Positions 14,065 to 25,421 of a DNA stretch of 30,925 bases are shown here, piece after piece; positions within the stretch are counted from its first letter, which is position 1; each line of letters starts with the position of its first letter. Position numbers and translations under genes: made by a program. Source of the stretch: Amphimedon queenslandica (lineage: Eukaryota; Porifera; Demospongiae; Haplosclerida; Niphatidae); NCBI RefSeq assembly GCF_000090795.2, contig NW_003546567.1, positions 1 to 30,925 on the forward strand. The letters are read 5' to 3'. The notes under the pieces were generated by a model. That model searched no databases, was not told the DNA's origin, and saw nothing but the letters and a program-made list of their open reading frames with translations.

Positions 14065-16497
14065 TCATTTAACGTTGAGGAGCTTCACGAAAATCCGAAC
14101 ATCGCAATCATGAGGTATGCTCTCTGGGACATCTCCTTTCCGTCTGTTGGGGAAAAATAACTTTAATATACAAAAATGAGCAAAAGTCAATCAATTTACA
14201 ACTAGTTAGCATGGAGCATAAAGCCATCATGTTAAAAGGAAATACATGTATATGTGAAAAGTACATAAACATATTTATCATTATTTTGATCACCTTTGTG
14301 ATGGTGGTATGATAATCCGTCTGGATCCACCAGGCTTCATACCTTTGAATTACATAAAATTTATTAAGTAAAAAGAAAAAATAAAATTGATGACAAAACA
14401 AGAGACAGAGCAAGAAAGGGAGAGAAAGAAATTATGAGAATTGGCAAAAAGGTTTGTGTTCACCTTTCATTCCTTTTTCTAGTCCAGGCATGCATTCACC
14501 TCTACCTAATCTGAAGCAGAGTCTAGTGTCTTTATCAAACTCTTGAAAAACCTCTTCCCCAGGACTTTTGTAAGACGAAGAATAAATAATGGTGACCTAT
14601 ACATAAAATTTATTATTATTATTATACAAAAACAATTTAGAAATCTGGATTTAGTTTTCTGCAAAGCACAATAAAAAAAGCACAAATTACGCATTATTAC
14701 CAGTGAGCCTTGTTTGGGTATTTTTCCTGTGCCATATTTCAATTCTGTCATTTCAACTCCACAACTGAATGTCTTCTTAAAATTCTAAAATTAGCAACAA
14801 AAAAACACAAGAGAATCTTTTTCTAATAAAATCATGGCTTTAAAGTTCATAATTTAAGAACTGGCAAATGAAATTGGCTCAAATTTATCCCAAATCATAA
14901 AGAACTTGCATAAAAACAATTGTACACAAAAAATTGACCAAATAGGATTTCTTAGTTCTTACACTTTGCTTCACTGATCCGCTTGAGGCATTAAGTGCTA
15001 CAGAACTTTCCAATGACACAGAACTGTCTCTGTCAACTGAAGATGAAGAAACTGGAGCTGAAGAAACCGAGGAACTAGTAGCAGTAACATTAACACTGGA
15101 GTCCTGCATGTAAAAAAATAATCACACCCACACACTTAATTAAAAAACCTCTTCATCCTCTTGTACTGGTTCTGCTACAGTTTTCTTCTTTCTCTTTTTA
15201 TTTTTTGACTTTTGTTTTGTTTTGCGTATTTCCACATCTTCCTCCCCTTCTTCTGTCTCTCCCTCTTCGGTGGCTGGTTCTATCGTCTTCTTCTTTTTCA
15301 ACTTCCCGGCCTCTTTGTCTTGTTTCCTGGTTTTCTTTCTTTTTCTGGAGAGGGAGGCAGAGTGAGGAGGATCAGCCTAATATCAAAAGCAATAAACATC
15401 AAAGCAAATAAAAATTTTGAGGAATAAACTTGGCAGAAATGAGTGCCATTGCCTACATACTTTAGATTTCTAATGCATGATATTCTGAATTAGAAGTTTC
15501 CCACAAAAACCATGGGCTATAATAGAGGGTATTTCGTCAAAAATAGCTCCAAAAAATTTACCGAGTTTAACAATTTTTTTTCTGATAGATATACATGTTC
15601 TAATGCTGTGCAAAAAGTTTGAGCCAATTCCAATCAAAATTAGATTTTTTATAAATTTTTCAAGTTCTTCCAAAATTTGACCAAATGCCAAAGGCTATAG
15701 CCTTTGGTCATTGGCCAAATTTTGTAAAAAAAATGAAAATGATAGAATTCTTAATTTTAATAATTTTTTTGATACATATACATGTTTTTATGTTGTGCAG
15801 CAAGTTTGAGATGCTTCCGATTAAAATTGAATTTTCCTACAATTTTTAAACTTCTACAAAGCCATGCACTATTGCAGCTGCTTGTCAGCTAATGAAGCTC
15901 ATGCTGTTTATAGCTTCACTCACAATGCCTTGTGGGAAACCCTGTTCTGAGCCTATTCATGTTATAATAATAGCAACAAAACAACAAATAAAGAATTAAT
16001 AGAATTTGTGGTTCCCTTGTATATGAAATGTGGTTTGATGATCAAAGATATTGACACCACAATTCAAGATACACACACACACACAATCACACAAAGCAGA
16101 TTACAGAATCACACAATAGAATGTATGCATAAAAAACTTTCAGAACTTACATGTACACATGTAGTACTACTAATCTACTATATACACAAGTGCTATTATA
16201 CAGAGCTAATTACCAGCAATATAATGGAGTACAAGAGAATGGTCATACATGCTATGCTACTATGACTGAGTATGTGTGATAGACAGTCATAGTGTGGCTA
16301 GTACTATAAATGAGATTACAAGTTATTATGATTTCATATATTAAGGGATTCTGACCACAGTCTAAATAAACAAGTCGATATTGTCAGGTGGTGCTGTACT
16401 GTTGCTAGGCTCAATCTCCATATATGAGGGTCAGGAGTAACCCAAACCAACCACAATCAATAATAATCAGTGAATTCCTTGCCCCAAACTTCTAGTG

Positions 16498-16538
<41 letters not shown>

Positions 16539-17693
16539 GAAGAAAAGCCAATCCTTAATAACAAAAACATATTTTGCGACACAACAATAAACACAAAATA
16601 AATTAGATTAAATGATGACGGAATATGTTATGCCTAAATGTAAAATAAAGCTGCCATTTTTGCATAAAATTGTTGCATGCATAATACACATACATTGATT
16701 ACCTCATGACTTTCACTATTGTCTTGGTCCGTTACTTCAGTGATTGAGGCTCTTGATAAATGTTGTATCGAAGGGTAATCAAAATCGTCATAGCTTGCAT
16801 TATCATCGTCGCCAGTTACTTCAGTGATTGAGGATAAATGATGTAATGAAGGGAAATCATCGTCATCATCGTCTTCACTTGGTAAGCTATGAAACAGGCC
16901 ATCACTAATATCCTACAATCAAATAAAATTAAATGATTTATAATTATTACAGTCATATTACTAATCATGTATTAATAAACAAATACGTTAATCTTAAATT
17001 TTAAAAAATGTAAAACAAAAATGGCTCGCCCCCTTGCCACACACAGAGGTACAGAGCGCAAACAGATTATCAGTAATGGCTTTGCCCATTTGGAATAAAT
17101 AAACATAAAAAAAATAGAAACGCCTTGTTCGAGTTGTTTACAAGTGTACTCTAATTAGACTCACTTCTCCAAAATCCTCTTTTGAAAACTCTCCCTCCTC
17201 TTCAGAAGATTCCTCTTCGGAAATGAGCTCATCCTCTTCTTCTCCACAGAAACTCTCGTCATCCTGCGACTGCTCCAGACAGTAATAACCAGTTAAATGA
17301 ACACTGACTCTCTCAGAGTAAGGAGTAGACGTATTCAGGCAGGCATACACGGTCATCTCCTCGCCTTCTGATATTTCTAAGTTCAGTGGAGTTTGAGGGG
17401 CGGAGCGTGAAAGGAAGCAAACAATGTAGTCAATATTGTGTAGGATGACATGAACCTCAAGGCCAAAGTCTGGAGGGATATCGTTCGAGAGTTGTAGCAC
17501 AGCATGAGAGACATGGAAGGATTGTTCCACTATACTCTTGTATTTCTTGCCACTCGTTAACTTGAGACCTATTTAAAAAATGAGGGGAGAAAAACACTTG
17601 AAATTAAATAAAAATTATGTAAACTATGGTATTAATGGAAGATAAAAAAGAAAAGGGAAAGAGGAAGAGGGGGAAAGGCTTACCCCAAAACAT
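14065..17693 (-). CDS. Nucleoplasmin-like FKBP (FKBP39/46 type)
   Basis: Exons on the minus strand: 17693-17684, 17568-17165, 16912-16703, 15376-15149, 15103-14963, 14784-14701, 14596-14464, 14342-14294, 14143-14065, giving about 445 residues. The start MFWG followed by GLKLTSGKKY and EQSFHVSHAVLQ is the nucleoplasmin-like domain of insect FKBP39/46 and yeast Fpr3/4. Acidic stretches follow (about 110-135, and the D-rich 150-158), then a Lys-rich segment (209-284, RKRKKTRK, KNKKRKKK) suited to nuclear/nucleolar targeting, a Ser-rich linker (285-331) and a C-terminal FKBP fold (332-445). Family members are histone chaperones in the nucleolus. The PPIase pocket looks degenerate: the usual Trp is Leu (PGLEKGMKGM), the FDSS aspartate is Gln, and the AYG loop is replaced by SQRRKG, so it may not be an isomerase. 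The 15149 donor (GTTTTT) is weak; GTACAA, ten codons earlier and in the same phase, is an alternative. Confidence 0.9.
15490..15860 (-). repeat. Hairpin-unit array B, reverse orientation
   Basis: Two heads (around 15601-15636 and 15788-15828) are reverse-complement versions of the GGAATCAGCTCAAACTT head, spaced about 187 bp. The hairpin between them is built on the palindrome CCAAAGGCTATAGCCTTTGG (about 15690-15709) with arms AAAATTTG.CCAAAT. It shares the head and the central CTATAG with array A, but the arm sequence differs. Confidence 0.8.
16499..16537. repeat. (AC)n microsatellite
   Basis: A run of 19 AC units in the FKBP intron. Confidence 0.95.
16703..16912 (-). repeat. Tandem duplication inside FKBP exon 3
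   Basis: The exon codes twice for a related segment. PSLHHLSSITEVTGDDDN is followed about 25 residues later by PSIQHLSRASITEVTDQDN, and the DNA repeats as CAGTGATTGAGG plus flanks on the plus strand. It lengthens the acidic linker between the nucleoplasmin-like domain and the basic region. Confidence 0.75.
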
Positions 17694-17894
17694 CTTTCTT
17701 TCCTCAAGTGAGCACGTGGGCAATCCTACTGCGCATGCCTGGCCCACTCACATACCACGCCTCCTTTTGTACATGGTGGACACGTTGATAGAAGGTAAGA
17801 GAGTAAGAGAGAGAGCAATCGTTAAGCATCCATTCACTTAGGCCACCACAGTAAAAGAGCAGAGGAGGGGAGACACGTATTGTAGGATAGCAAG
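17694..17894. promoter_or_regulatory. Shared FKBP/RPL17 divergent promoter
   Basis: 201 bp between start codons. It contains an E-box CACGTG (17713-17718) and an NRF1-like TGCGCATGC (17730-17738). Both are typical of promoters of growth and ribosome-biogenesis genes. A ribosomal protein and a nucleolar chaperone sharing one promoter fits joint control. No clear TATA box. Confidence 0.5.
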
Positions 17895-19109
17895 ATGGTA
17901 AGATACTCTAGGGAACCAGAAAATTCCACAAAGTGTGAGTAAATGATCATTCATTGATGAATACATATATGTATTTATTTTAAATAGCATGTAAGTCTAG
18001 AGGGTTTGATCTCAGAGTACATTTTAAGGTAAGGGAGCATAGATAGTGTGTTTATGTTTTTTCTTAAATAGAATACTCGTGAGACGGCTCAGGCTATCAA
18101 GAACATGAATATAAGGAAAGCAATCCGTTACTTGAAGGATGTCATTAATCAGAAGCAGATTGTACCTTTCAGACGATTCAATGGTGGGGTGGGGCGCAAA
18201 GCGCAGGTGAGAATGTAGTGCAGGATTCTGACATAATACTCAGCTTCTTGTCAGTACATTTTTTAATGAATTTTTTAAAGCTGCAAAGCACTTTTTAATT
18301 TTTTTAATAGTACAGATCATTTATCAAAAATGTCCAGGAGAGAATTCCATTTTTATATTTTTTCTGATGCATATCAATTGTGCTGATCAAAAATGGATTT
18401 GCTAAAAAAAATTTTTTTAAGTTGCAAAAGCCTTGGATGCCATTTATCTCACTTAGCATGCTTTGTTAGAATTAAACCAGTGGCTAGATGCATTTTTGAA
18501 TGACTTATTATTATTCTATTATTTTTCCTCCAGTGTAAGGCCCACAAATGGTCTCAGGGACGCTGGCCAAGGAAGAGTGCTGACATTCTTCTCCAGCTGT
18601 TGAAGAATGCCGAGAGCAATGCTGAAGTGAAGATGCTCAATACTGACTCACTGGTGGTTGAACACATATCAGTACAGAGAGCAGCTAAGATGAGGAGACG
18701 TACTTATCGTGCTCATGGACGCATCAACCGTAAGACTCTCCCTCACACTTAATTCGAATTAAAATATACAGAGTCGTCTCCAGTATAGCATAAGAACATG
18801 TACTACATGCATCAGAAATAATTTCTCTCCTATAGCCTTTTTTCATGAATGCATAAATAAGATAAAAATTTTCTTACTTCTCCATTGCAGTTTTTGTTTT
18901 ATCAACAAGCAAAAGAGTATTTATTAGTTGTTTTTTTTATTATTATTTTTGCAGCTTACATGAGTTCTCCTTGTCATATTGAGATGATTCTTACCGAGAA
19001 GGATCAGCCTGTACCCAAGCCAGAGGAAGAGGAAACGAAAAAGAAGAAGGTCTCGCAAAAGAAATTAAAAAGGCAAAAGCTGAAAGCTGCAATGACTGGG
19101 TCTGACTAG
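17895..19109 (+). CDS. RPL17: 60S ribosomal protein L17 (uL22)
   Basis: Exons 17895-17934, 17988-18028, 18072-18206, 18534-18729 and 18955-19109, all in phase, giving 188 residues (human 184). It is a protein of the large ribosomal subunit that lines the exit tunnel and contacts 5.8S/25-28S rRNA. Diagnostic stretches are [58 protein letters not shown] and [16 protein letters not shown], with a Lys-rich tail. The Asn-Pro seen in human after RAHGRIN is also read across the last splice (AAC C|CT). Two introns are only 43-53 bp. Introns 3 and 4 contain fragments of the window's hairpin repeat family. An ATTAAA variant polyadenylation signal lies at 19123-19128. Confidence 0.97.
18333..18385 (-). 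repeat. Hairpin-family fragment in RPL17 intron 3
   Basis: Reverse-complement match to the head-proximal part of the units (GAGAATTCCATTTTTAT, TTTTTTCTGATGCATATC), diverged. A second fragment in forward orientation lies at about 18785-18835 in intron 4 (AGCATAAGAACATGTACTAC). I looked for box C/D snoRNA boxes in both introns and found no convincing set. Confidence 0.6.
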
Positions 19110-20095
19110 ATAGATCTATCATATTAAATTATGATAATTTTGTTTTATGTCAAAGAAGAAATTAAGCAATGAGACATCTTGTTCTAGTATACTATGCTTA
19201 CTTTCTAGTAATTTGTCCGTATACTCAATCCACGTGTTTTCACGTGCGTGTTAATTTAAGATACAATTGATGGATGTGGGATCTGGTTTTGTTGTAAGTA
19301 AAAGCATCAGCGTTTCAATGACTGTATATTATGTCTCCTTTTAGTCAGGAGTTCTTGCTTTTCATTTAAAAGCAATCAATTTAACGGACAAGGAAGGTAA
19401 TCCTAGCAGCTGCATCTTATTTAAAACCATGCTGTTTAAAAATCACCCCAAACTTTATAGACATCATTTAAAATTTGAATGCTCATAACTCAAAAAATAT
19501 TTGTCGGAATCAGCTCAAAGTTTCTACACAGCATAAGGACATCAATAGGTATCAGAAAATGTAATAAAAATTGGGGGTGATTTCGGAGCCAATTTTTGAA
19601 AAAAACCAAAGGCTATAGCCTTTGCTTTTTTTCAAAAATTGGCTGATTTTTAAAAATGCTCATAACTTGGAAAATATTTGTCGGAATCAGCTCAAACTTT
19701 CTACACAGCATAAGGACATCAATATGTATCAGAAAATGTAATAAAAATTGGGGGTGATTTCGGAGCCAATTTTTGAAAAAAACCAAAGGCTATAGCCTTT
19801 GCTTTTTTTCAAAAATTGGCTGATTTTTAAAAATGCTCATAACTTGGAAAATATTTGTCGGAATCAGCTCAAACTTTCTACACAGCATAAGGACATCAAT
19901 ACGCATCAGAAAATGTAATAAAAATTTGGGGTGTTTTCGGAGCCATTTTTTGAAAAAACCATGGGTATAGCCTTTGCTTTTTTTAAAAAATTGGCTGATT
20001 TTTAAAAATGCTCATAACTTGAAAAACATTTGTTGGAATCAGCTCAAACTTTCTACACAGTATAAGGACATCAATATGTATTATCAGTTTTAGAG
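19110..20095. other. Convergent spacer between RPL17 and the PDZ gene
   Basis: About 1 kb between facing stop codons. The first about 340 bases are unique AT-rich sequence. The rest is hairpin array C. I searched the minus strand for the missing second half of the sixth PDZ domain and saw none. Confidence 0.65.
19445..20083 (+). repeat. Hairpin-unit tandem array C
   Basis: Heads GGAATCAGCTCAAA.TTTCT occur at 19505, 19683, 19860 and 20035 (spacing 178, 177, 175). Three complete units follow, then a partial one ending 13 bases before the PDZ stop codon. Each complete unit ends in a hairpin with arms of about 29 bases (AGCCAATTTTTGAAAAAA, then CCAAAGGCTA / TAGCCTTTG, and the complement). The third unit's hairpin is decayed (ACCATGGGTATAGCCTTTG). 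Confidence 0.88.
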
Positions 20096-23000
20096 TCAAG
20101 TGCAATTACTGTACCTCAAGTTCCCGTCCTTTGCCAGTACACTCCTGGATGATATACTTTTGACTGCAATCTGTCCACATGTGCTGTCCATGTGGACATT
20201 GAGTCCTATTCCTTTGAAACCACTCTTAGTAACCTCAACCTTAAAGGGACCAGTCTCCGAACGTTTATCTGATGGTAATAATCTAAAAAAATAATAAAGT
20301 ATTAAGTTGATGCATACACGTACACATGTAGGTATTATTTTATAATTTTTCTACCTTGTTCTTTTTGGTGATGCATAAGGTACTGGAGTAGGCGGGGCTT
20401 GTTTACTGTGCAGTAATGGAGAGCCACGTCTCTTAGTGTCAGCTTTTAATAAAGAACCTACAACAATGGGAGAACCTTTAGGAGGAGGAGGAGCTTCAGC
20501 TGGTGGAAGGGGAGGGGCTTGAGTTGGTGAAGGAGGTGGAGTTTTAGTTGGCGGAAGGGGAGGGGCTTCAGTTGGTGAAGGAGGTGGAGTTTTACTTGGA
20601 GGGGCTTCAGTTGGTGGAAGGGGAGGAGCTTCAGTTGGTAGAGGGGGAGGAGCTTCAGTTGGTAAAGGAGGTGGAACTTCAGTTGGTAAAGGAGGTGGAG
20701 CTTCAGTTGGTAGAGGAGGTGGAGCTTCAGTTGGTGGAAGGGGAGGGGCTTCAGTTGGTGAAAGGGGAGGGGCTTCAGTTGGTAAAGGAGGTGGAGCTTC
20801 AATTGGTGGAAGAGGAGGAGCTTCAGTTGGTAAAGGAGGTGGAGCTTCAGTTGGTAGAGGAGGTGGAGCTTCAGTTGGTGGAAGGGGAGGGGCTTCAGTT
20901 GGTGAAGGAGGTGGAGTTTTAGTTAATGGAAGGGGAGGAGCTTCAGTTGGTAGAGGAGGTGGAGCTTCAGTTGGCGGAAGGGGAGGGGCTTCAGTTGGAA
21001 GGGAAGGAGTTACTTCATTGAAATAAGAAAGTGGTGAAGGTACTCTCTCGTTGTCAGTTCTTTCGTCTCCACTGGTTGTACCCCAATCAGTTCCAGCAAG
21101 ATCAGACATACCTTTAACTGAGAGAATGTACATTAAACAAAATAATAAACAATAATAATAAACAAAATAATAAACAATAATAAACAAAATAATAAACAAT
21201 AATAATAAACAAAATAATAAACAATAATAAACAAAATAACAAACAATAATAATAAACAAAATAATAAACAATAATAATACTACGTACTTGTTGATCCAAG
21301 AGATGACGTTGAATCAGATCGTCTCTGTCTCCCTGATGACTCAGTCAACACACTACCAGAGTACACACTGGAAGGAGTGTCCCCTCCATCAGTATCTGAT
21401 GCCGGTTGACGCCACAGGACTACTGGAAACTCTTTAGGGGCTTCAGAAAACAGAGGCATTATCTGATCAGGGGTAAGCCCCTGTACTAACTGGTCATCAA
21501 TAGAAACCAGACGGTCCCCACGTTTAATGCCAGACTTGTGAGCTACACCAGCAAGTAAAACCCGTTTGACCAGTGGGTATCCACTGGTTATTCCGCCACT
21601 ACGTACAAGCGTGAGGCCAATGTCCCTCTTTACTTGTTTCTTCACAGTTAGAGTCATCTCAATGAATCCTAATGGGAGGACGTGGGGAGAACCCCTTTGA
21701 TCTGGGACAGGTGGGGGCGGACCTAATGGTACCTCACCCTCTACAAAAGGAGCAGTTTCAGACAACATAGGTTCAGCTTCAGTATAAGTGGGTGTGGTTT
21801 TTGGCAAAGTAGGTGGGGCTTCATTAAACGCTGTTTCTTCATGCGAGTCTGTTCTTGACGCCATGAGGAGGCCGGAGCGAGGTCGTTCGTATTTTTTAAG
21901 AGACGTCAACTCAAAGTCAGTTTGAGAACCTCTTGGAGATGTGTCGGGCGTTAATTGGGATACAATTGATGGGCGTGTCAGTAGAGGAGTCATTGATGCT
22001 ATTAGAGTATCTTCCTCTTTATCCTCAGCATCTCTCGTTAGCTCATGTATAGCAGAGACTACACCAGGAAACTCAACCTCCTATTAAGAAAAATATTGTA
22101 CATATACATGTACATGTACTAGTATTATCATTTTATACATACATGTACATGTACATGCATTTTTAAATTTCGTGAGAATTAAAACTTGAGAAATGCACAT
22201 GTACATACAATAATTAGAAATAAAATATCCCGAATAAAATACATTTGTACATAGAGTACAAGTCATGTACATGTACATGTACATGTACATTACTATACTT
22301 ACAGGTGGAGTGGTTTTGGGCAGAGCTGGCTCTACCTCACGATGTTTAAAGAGTTCAAGTATATCCTCGTCCAGTGCTGAAGGACGTGACTCTCTCTTAA
22401 TGCCAGTTGGATACTCAATATCATCATCATCATCATCATACTCATCACCATCAGCAGTAGTAGCCTTTGAATAGAGAGGCTTCTGTAGCTTCTGCTTCAT
22501 TCTAAAGCTTCCACTCCTACAATAGAATATGTGGAATTAGACATGTACATGTACTCTCTCTCTCTCTCTTTGCCTTCTTTCTAATCTCTTTCTTAATCCC
22601 TCTCTTAATTTCTCTTCTTTCCCTTACCCTGGGCTGTAAGAGGGGACATTGCTATCATTAACAATTGATGCCAGTAGCTTATTCAATGGCTCAGTGCTGT
22701 CTGGCCTAATGACTTCAAGGAGAACTTCTCCTGGAGGCAGTGACAGTAACATTGCCTCGACCTCTTCCAGTGTATTATCAAGGAGACTCTGACCATTGAT
22801 AGCAATCAATTGATCAGCTCGACTACAAAGAGAGAGAGAGAGAGAGAAAGGATTAGTGCATTTTCTATTATAGCTATAATAATTATCATTATCTTACTGC
22901 AAAGCTTTGCACTGGTCAGCAGCAGAGTGTGGCTGAATGTGATTAATGAAAATACCATAATCATCATTGTTATCAGTCAGACCTGCTAACTCTAAACCAA

Positions 23001-25421
23001 TTCCTTCATCTGGTTCTATAGTAGAGAGGATAAAAGCAGAGAAAGTGGGCACTGTATAATGTACTTTTCATTAGTGTCACTTCAAATTTAGTTCCTCTAA
23101 CTGAGAGAGATCGCTGCACTTTATTAGGAATGTCCAGATACCCAGGGCCAGTTCTGATATAAAACGTAACCAGCTCTGACTTTATGCTCTACAAACAACA
23201 ACAAAAACAATAACAATAACAACAATAACAACATTGACAATGCGTACTTTGATGTGTTGAGCTGCCCTCTTGTGAGTGTAGTCCTTCATACTCACTCCAT
23301 TGACAGCAATCAGTTCATCTCCAGGTTTCATACGACCATCTTTATAAGCCGCCCCTCCCTCCTGTATTGCTCGGACATACAAACCAATATCACCTCTCTT
23401 GCTGTCTTTACCACCACATAGAGAGAACCCAAGAGATTTGGAACCAGATTTTATCAGGACAATAGATACTTCCTTTCCTTGTCGAGGCCCTTCAACTGTA
23501 GCTGTGGATTTAGACTTTCCAGATAGTCTTCCCCACTGCGTTATGGGCTGCTCTGCTAACACAGTTACAATATGTGAGCTCCCTTCATTTGGGTCTGCTG
23601 GAGGACTAAAACTTGCAAGTTCTATCATTTCTTCTCTTCTACCCTCGCCTGTTGGGCCCTGCTCGGACATGTACCGCCCACGCATTGTTTGGAGAGGGTG
23701 AGCCTGTTTTTGCGTTAGAGTAGTGGGGACATGTTTTCTCTGCTTGCGACGAGGGGAGGCAGTGAATGATGTTGGAGGTTCTTCAAGGTACTCGCGTTTG
23801 TTGAGCCAGTTTATGATGTCTGTCTCGGATGCTCCATAGTCAAGGGATATAGTTGAAGTGGCTGCCATATCATTTAACTACAGAGGGAAATAAATATTAA
23901 AGGTGTCAGCAGGGATAATGAGGGATGGAGAGCAGGAATGTACATGTATAATACATTGTAGGCTGTAGTTTAAGCTTACTGTAGTAGCAATGACCATGTG
24001 GACAGGCGATGGAGAGTTGCCCAGTCTCTGGACAACATCTTTCAATGATAGTCCAATGATGCTTTGTCCATTTATCATGATCAACTCATCTCCTTTTTTA
24101 ATATTACCACAACTATAAAGAACAACATTTAAAATGAAACTTTAAAAATTCATCAAATATGGCCATAGACCATCATGTACTATAGTACAGGGACTTTTTA
24201 GCAACTTTAAAAAATGTAATTTGGCATTTGAGCACAAACTTGACATCAAAATCCAAAACTGTCTAAAAGGCTGTGATGTGCACTGTATTTAAATTAATCT
24301 ACTTGTATTGCTGTTACTTTTCTGCTGATCCATTAGGCTCAACTCCACAAACAAATATCCCTACATCGCCATACTTAGATCCTTTACCACCTAGCAGTCT
24401 CAAACCAAGACTACCATGAGTCTTCTGTATACTGACCTTCTTTAGCTTCTTATTCTGCAATGAAGAGAAAATGACAAAAAAGAAGAAGGGATAATAATCT
24501 ATCTATCTTGCATTGCTGTGGCTTTGCAGTCAATTCCTTACCAATCCTCTGAGTCTTCTTTTGGAGTATCGTAGGCTACTCCGACTGAAATAAGCTGCAA
24601 CTTCAACAGAGTTCATGAGTACCTCGTGGTCAGAGTTTTTGGAGCCAATGGATGGAGTTAAACTGGGACGACGGGTAACCGTAGTCCCAGCCTTTGCACC
24701 CTCACCACGTCCCTCGTCTAGCTCAGTCAGCATGTGTGAGTGTACAACTGCATGTACGTGGGAGTAAACTGGTACGGTGAGCTCCTTGGGAACAGGTTGA
24801 GGGAGCTGTTCTTTCATGTAGGGGAATGGGATGGGGCGTCCATCACAGGTGATGACATTGAGAGATATCTTCTTTGATCTTGCAGCACTTCTTAGTAACC
24901 ACCTATAGACAATGAGAGGGTTCTATATAATAATAACAAATATCCATTTCAACTTGCTTTGCTTTCTCTGGAGACACACGAGAGAGCTTGTGATTGTTGA
25001 CGCTCAAAATGATGTCGCCTCTCTTGAAGATACCAGCTCTACCAAAAATAGTCCCAACCACAACATGACTGACACAGTAATGCTGCTCTCCTCCAGGAGT
25101 AGCATAACTGAGTAAGGAGAGGCCAGGATCTTTTGTAGTATTGCAATTGATCTCAACTAGCTGTATCTTTGCATCAGGGCTGACTTCTACACGAAGGCTA
25201 GAGTCAGGAATTGCTTCTTCATCATTTCCTCTGCCTCTGGGTCTAATTGCAGGGAGTATGTCGGTCAGATAGCAGTGGAGCATGGAGATTGGTTTGGAGA
25301 GGGCTGCGTCTTGGTCTTCTCGAGGAAGAAGGTCTTCTGTCTCCTCTCCCTGGCTTAGCTCTGTTCTCAGACGCCACAGTATAGCCAATGCAAGCTCTGC
25401 TTCTCTTTTTCCAAGCGGCAT
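20096..25421 (-). CDS. Multi-PDZ scaffold protein with Pro-rich repeat region
   Basis: Exons on the minus strand: 25421-24958, 24902-24542, 24454-24318, 24112-23980, 23877-23248, 23188-23065, 23015-22898, 22822-22628, 22516-22303, 22080-21288, 21117-20355, 20282-20096, all in phase, about 1372 residues. PDZ domains lie at about 85-175, 276-365, 498-590, 608-700 and 930-1020, with carboxylate-binding loops GLSL, LGLRL, LGFSL, IGLEL and IGLTL. A sixth (from about 1325, GIGLNVHM) stops halfway at LAKDGNLR and is followed by YSNCT and a stop. The N-terminal 60 residues are helical and could be L27-like, which is uncertain. Residues about 1090-1260 are a Pro-rich octapeptide repeat. Such proteins assemble receptors and polarity or ciliary complexes under the membrane. 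I cannot name an orthologue. The first intron appears to use a GC-AG donor (AAA|GCAAGT), which restores the helix of PDZ1. Confidence 0.88.
20488..20998 (-). repeat. 24-bp coding minisatellite (Pro-rich octapeptides)
   Basis: About twenty copies of a 24-base unit that encode the octapeptide (T)EAPP(P/L)LP on the coding strand, with variants KTPPPSPT and EAPPLPPT. Several have PxxP cores of the SH3-ligand type. The reverse strand also stays open across the array (LQLVKEVE repeats), but that is a consequence of the unit and not a gene. The copy number is likely to vary between individuals. Confidence 0.92.
21129..21277. repeat. AT-rich tandem repeat filling a PDZ-gene intron
   Basis: AATAATAAACAAAATAATAAAC-type units occupy nearly the whole 170-bp intron 21118-21287. 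They also generate artefactual Tyr/Phe/Leu-rich open frames running into the next exon. Confidence 0.9.
22090..22302. repeat. TACATG-rich intron in the PDZ gene
   Basis: The intron 22081-22302 contains several TACATGTACATG runs (22100-22118, 22141-22158, 22265-22290) and otherwise unremarkable AT-rich sequence. Confidence 0.7.
24165..24235. repeat. Fragment of hairpin family A in PDZ-gene intron
   Basis: TGTACTATAGTACAGGGACTTTT followed by an AACTTTAAAAA-type flank matches the hairpin part of array A. One arm is damaged (ATCATGTACTATAG), and no head is attached. Confidence 0.65.

Larger units (their letters stand above)
15377..16702 (-). other. FKBP intron with repeat array B and AC repeat
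   Basis: A 1.3-kb intron. It holds diverged hairpin units in reverse orientation (about 15490-15860), an (AC)n tract at 16499-16537 and shorter AC runs near 16070-16085. No coding sequence is evident. Confidence 0.7.

Noticed and set aside
18207..18533. Possible snoRNA in RPL17 introns
   Set aside because: Vertebrate RPL17 hosts box C/D snoRNAs, but I found no convincing paired C and D boxes here. The introns mainly hold repeat fragments.
20548..20922. Plus-strand open frame of LQLVKEVE-type repeats
   Set aside because: It is the reverse strand of the coding minisatellite. The minus strand gives the Pro-rich exon that splices in phase with PDZ exons.
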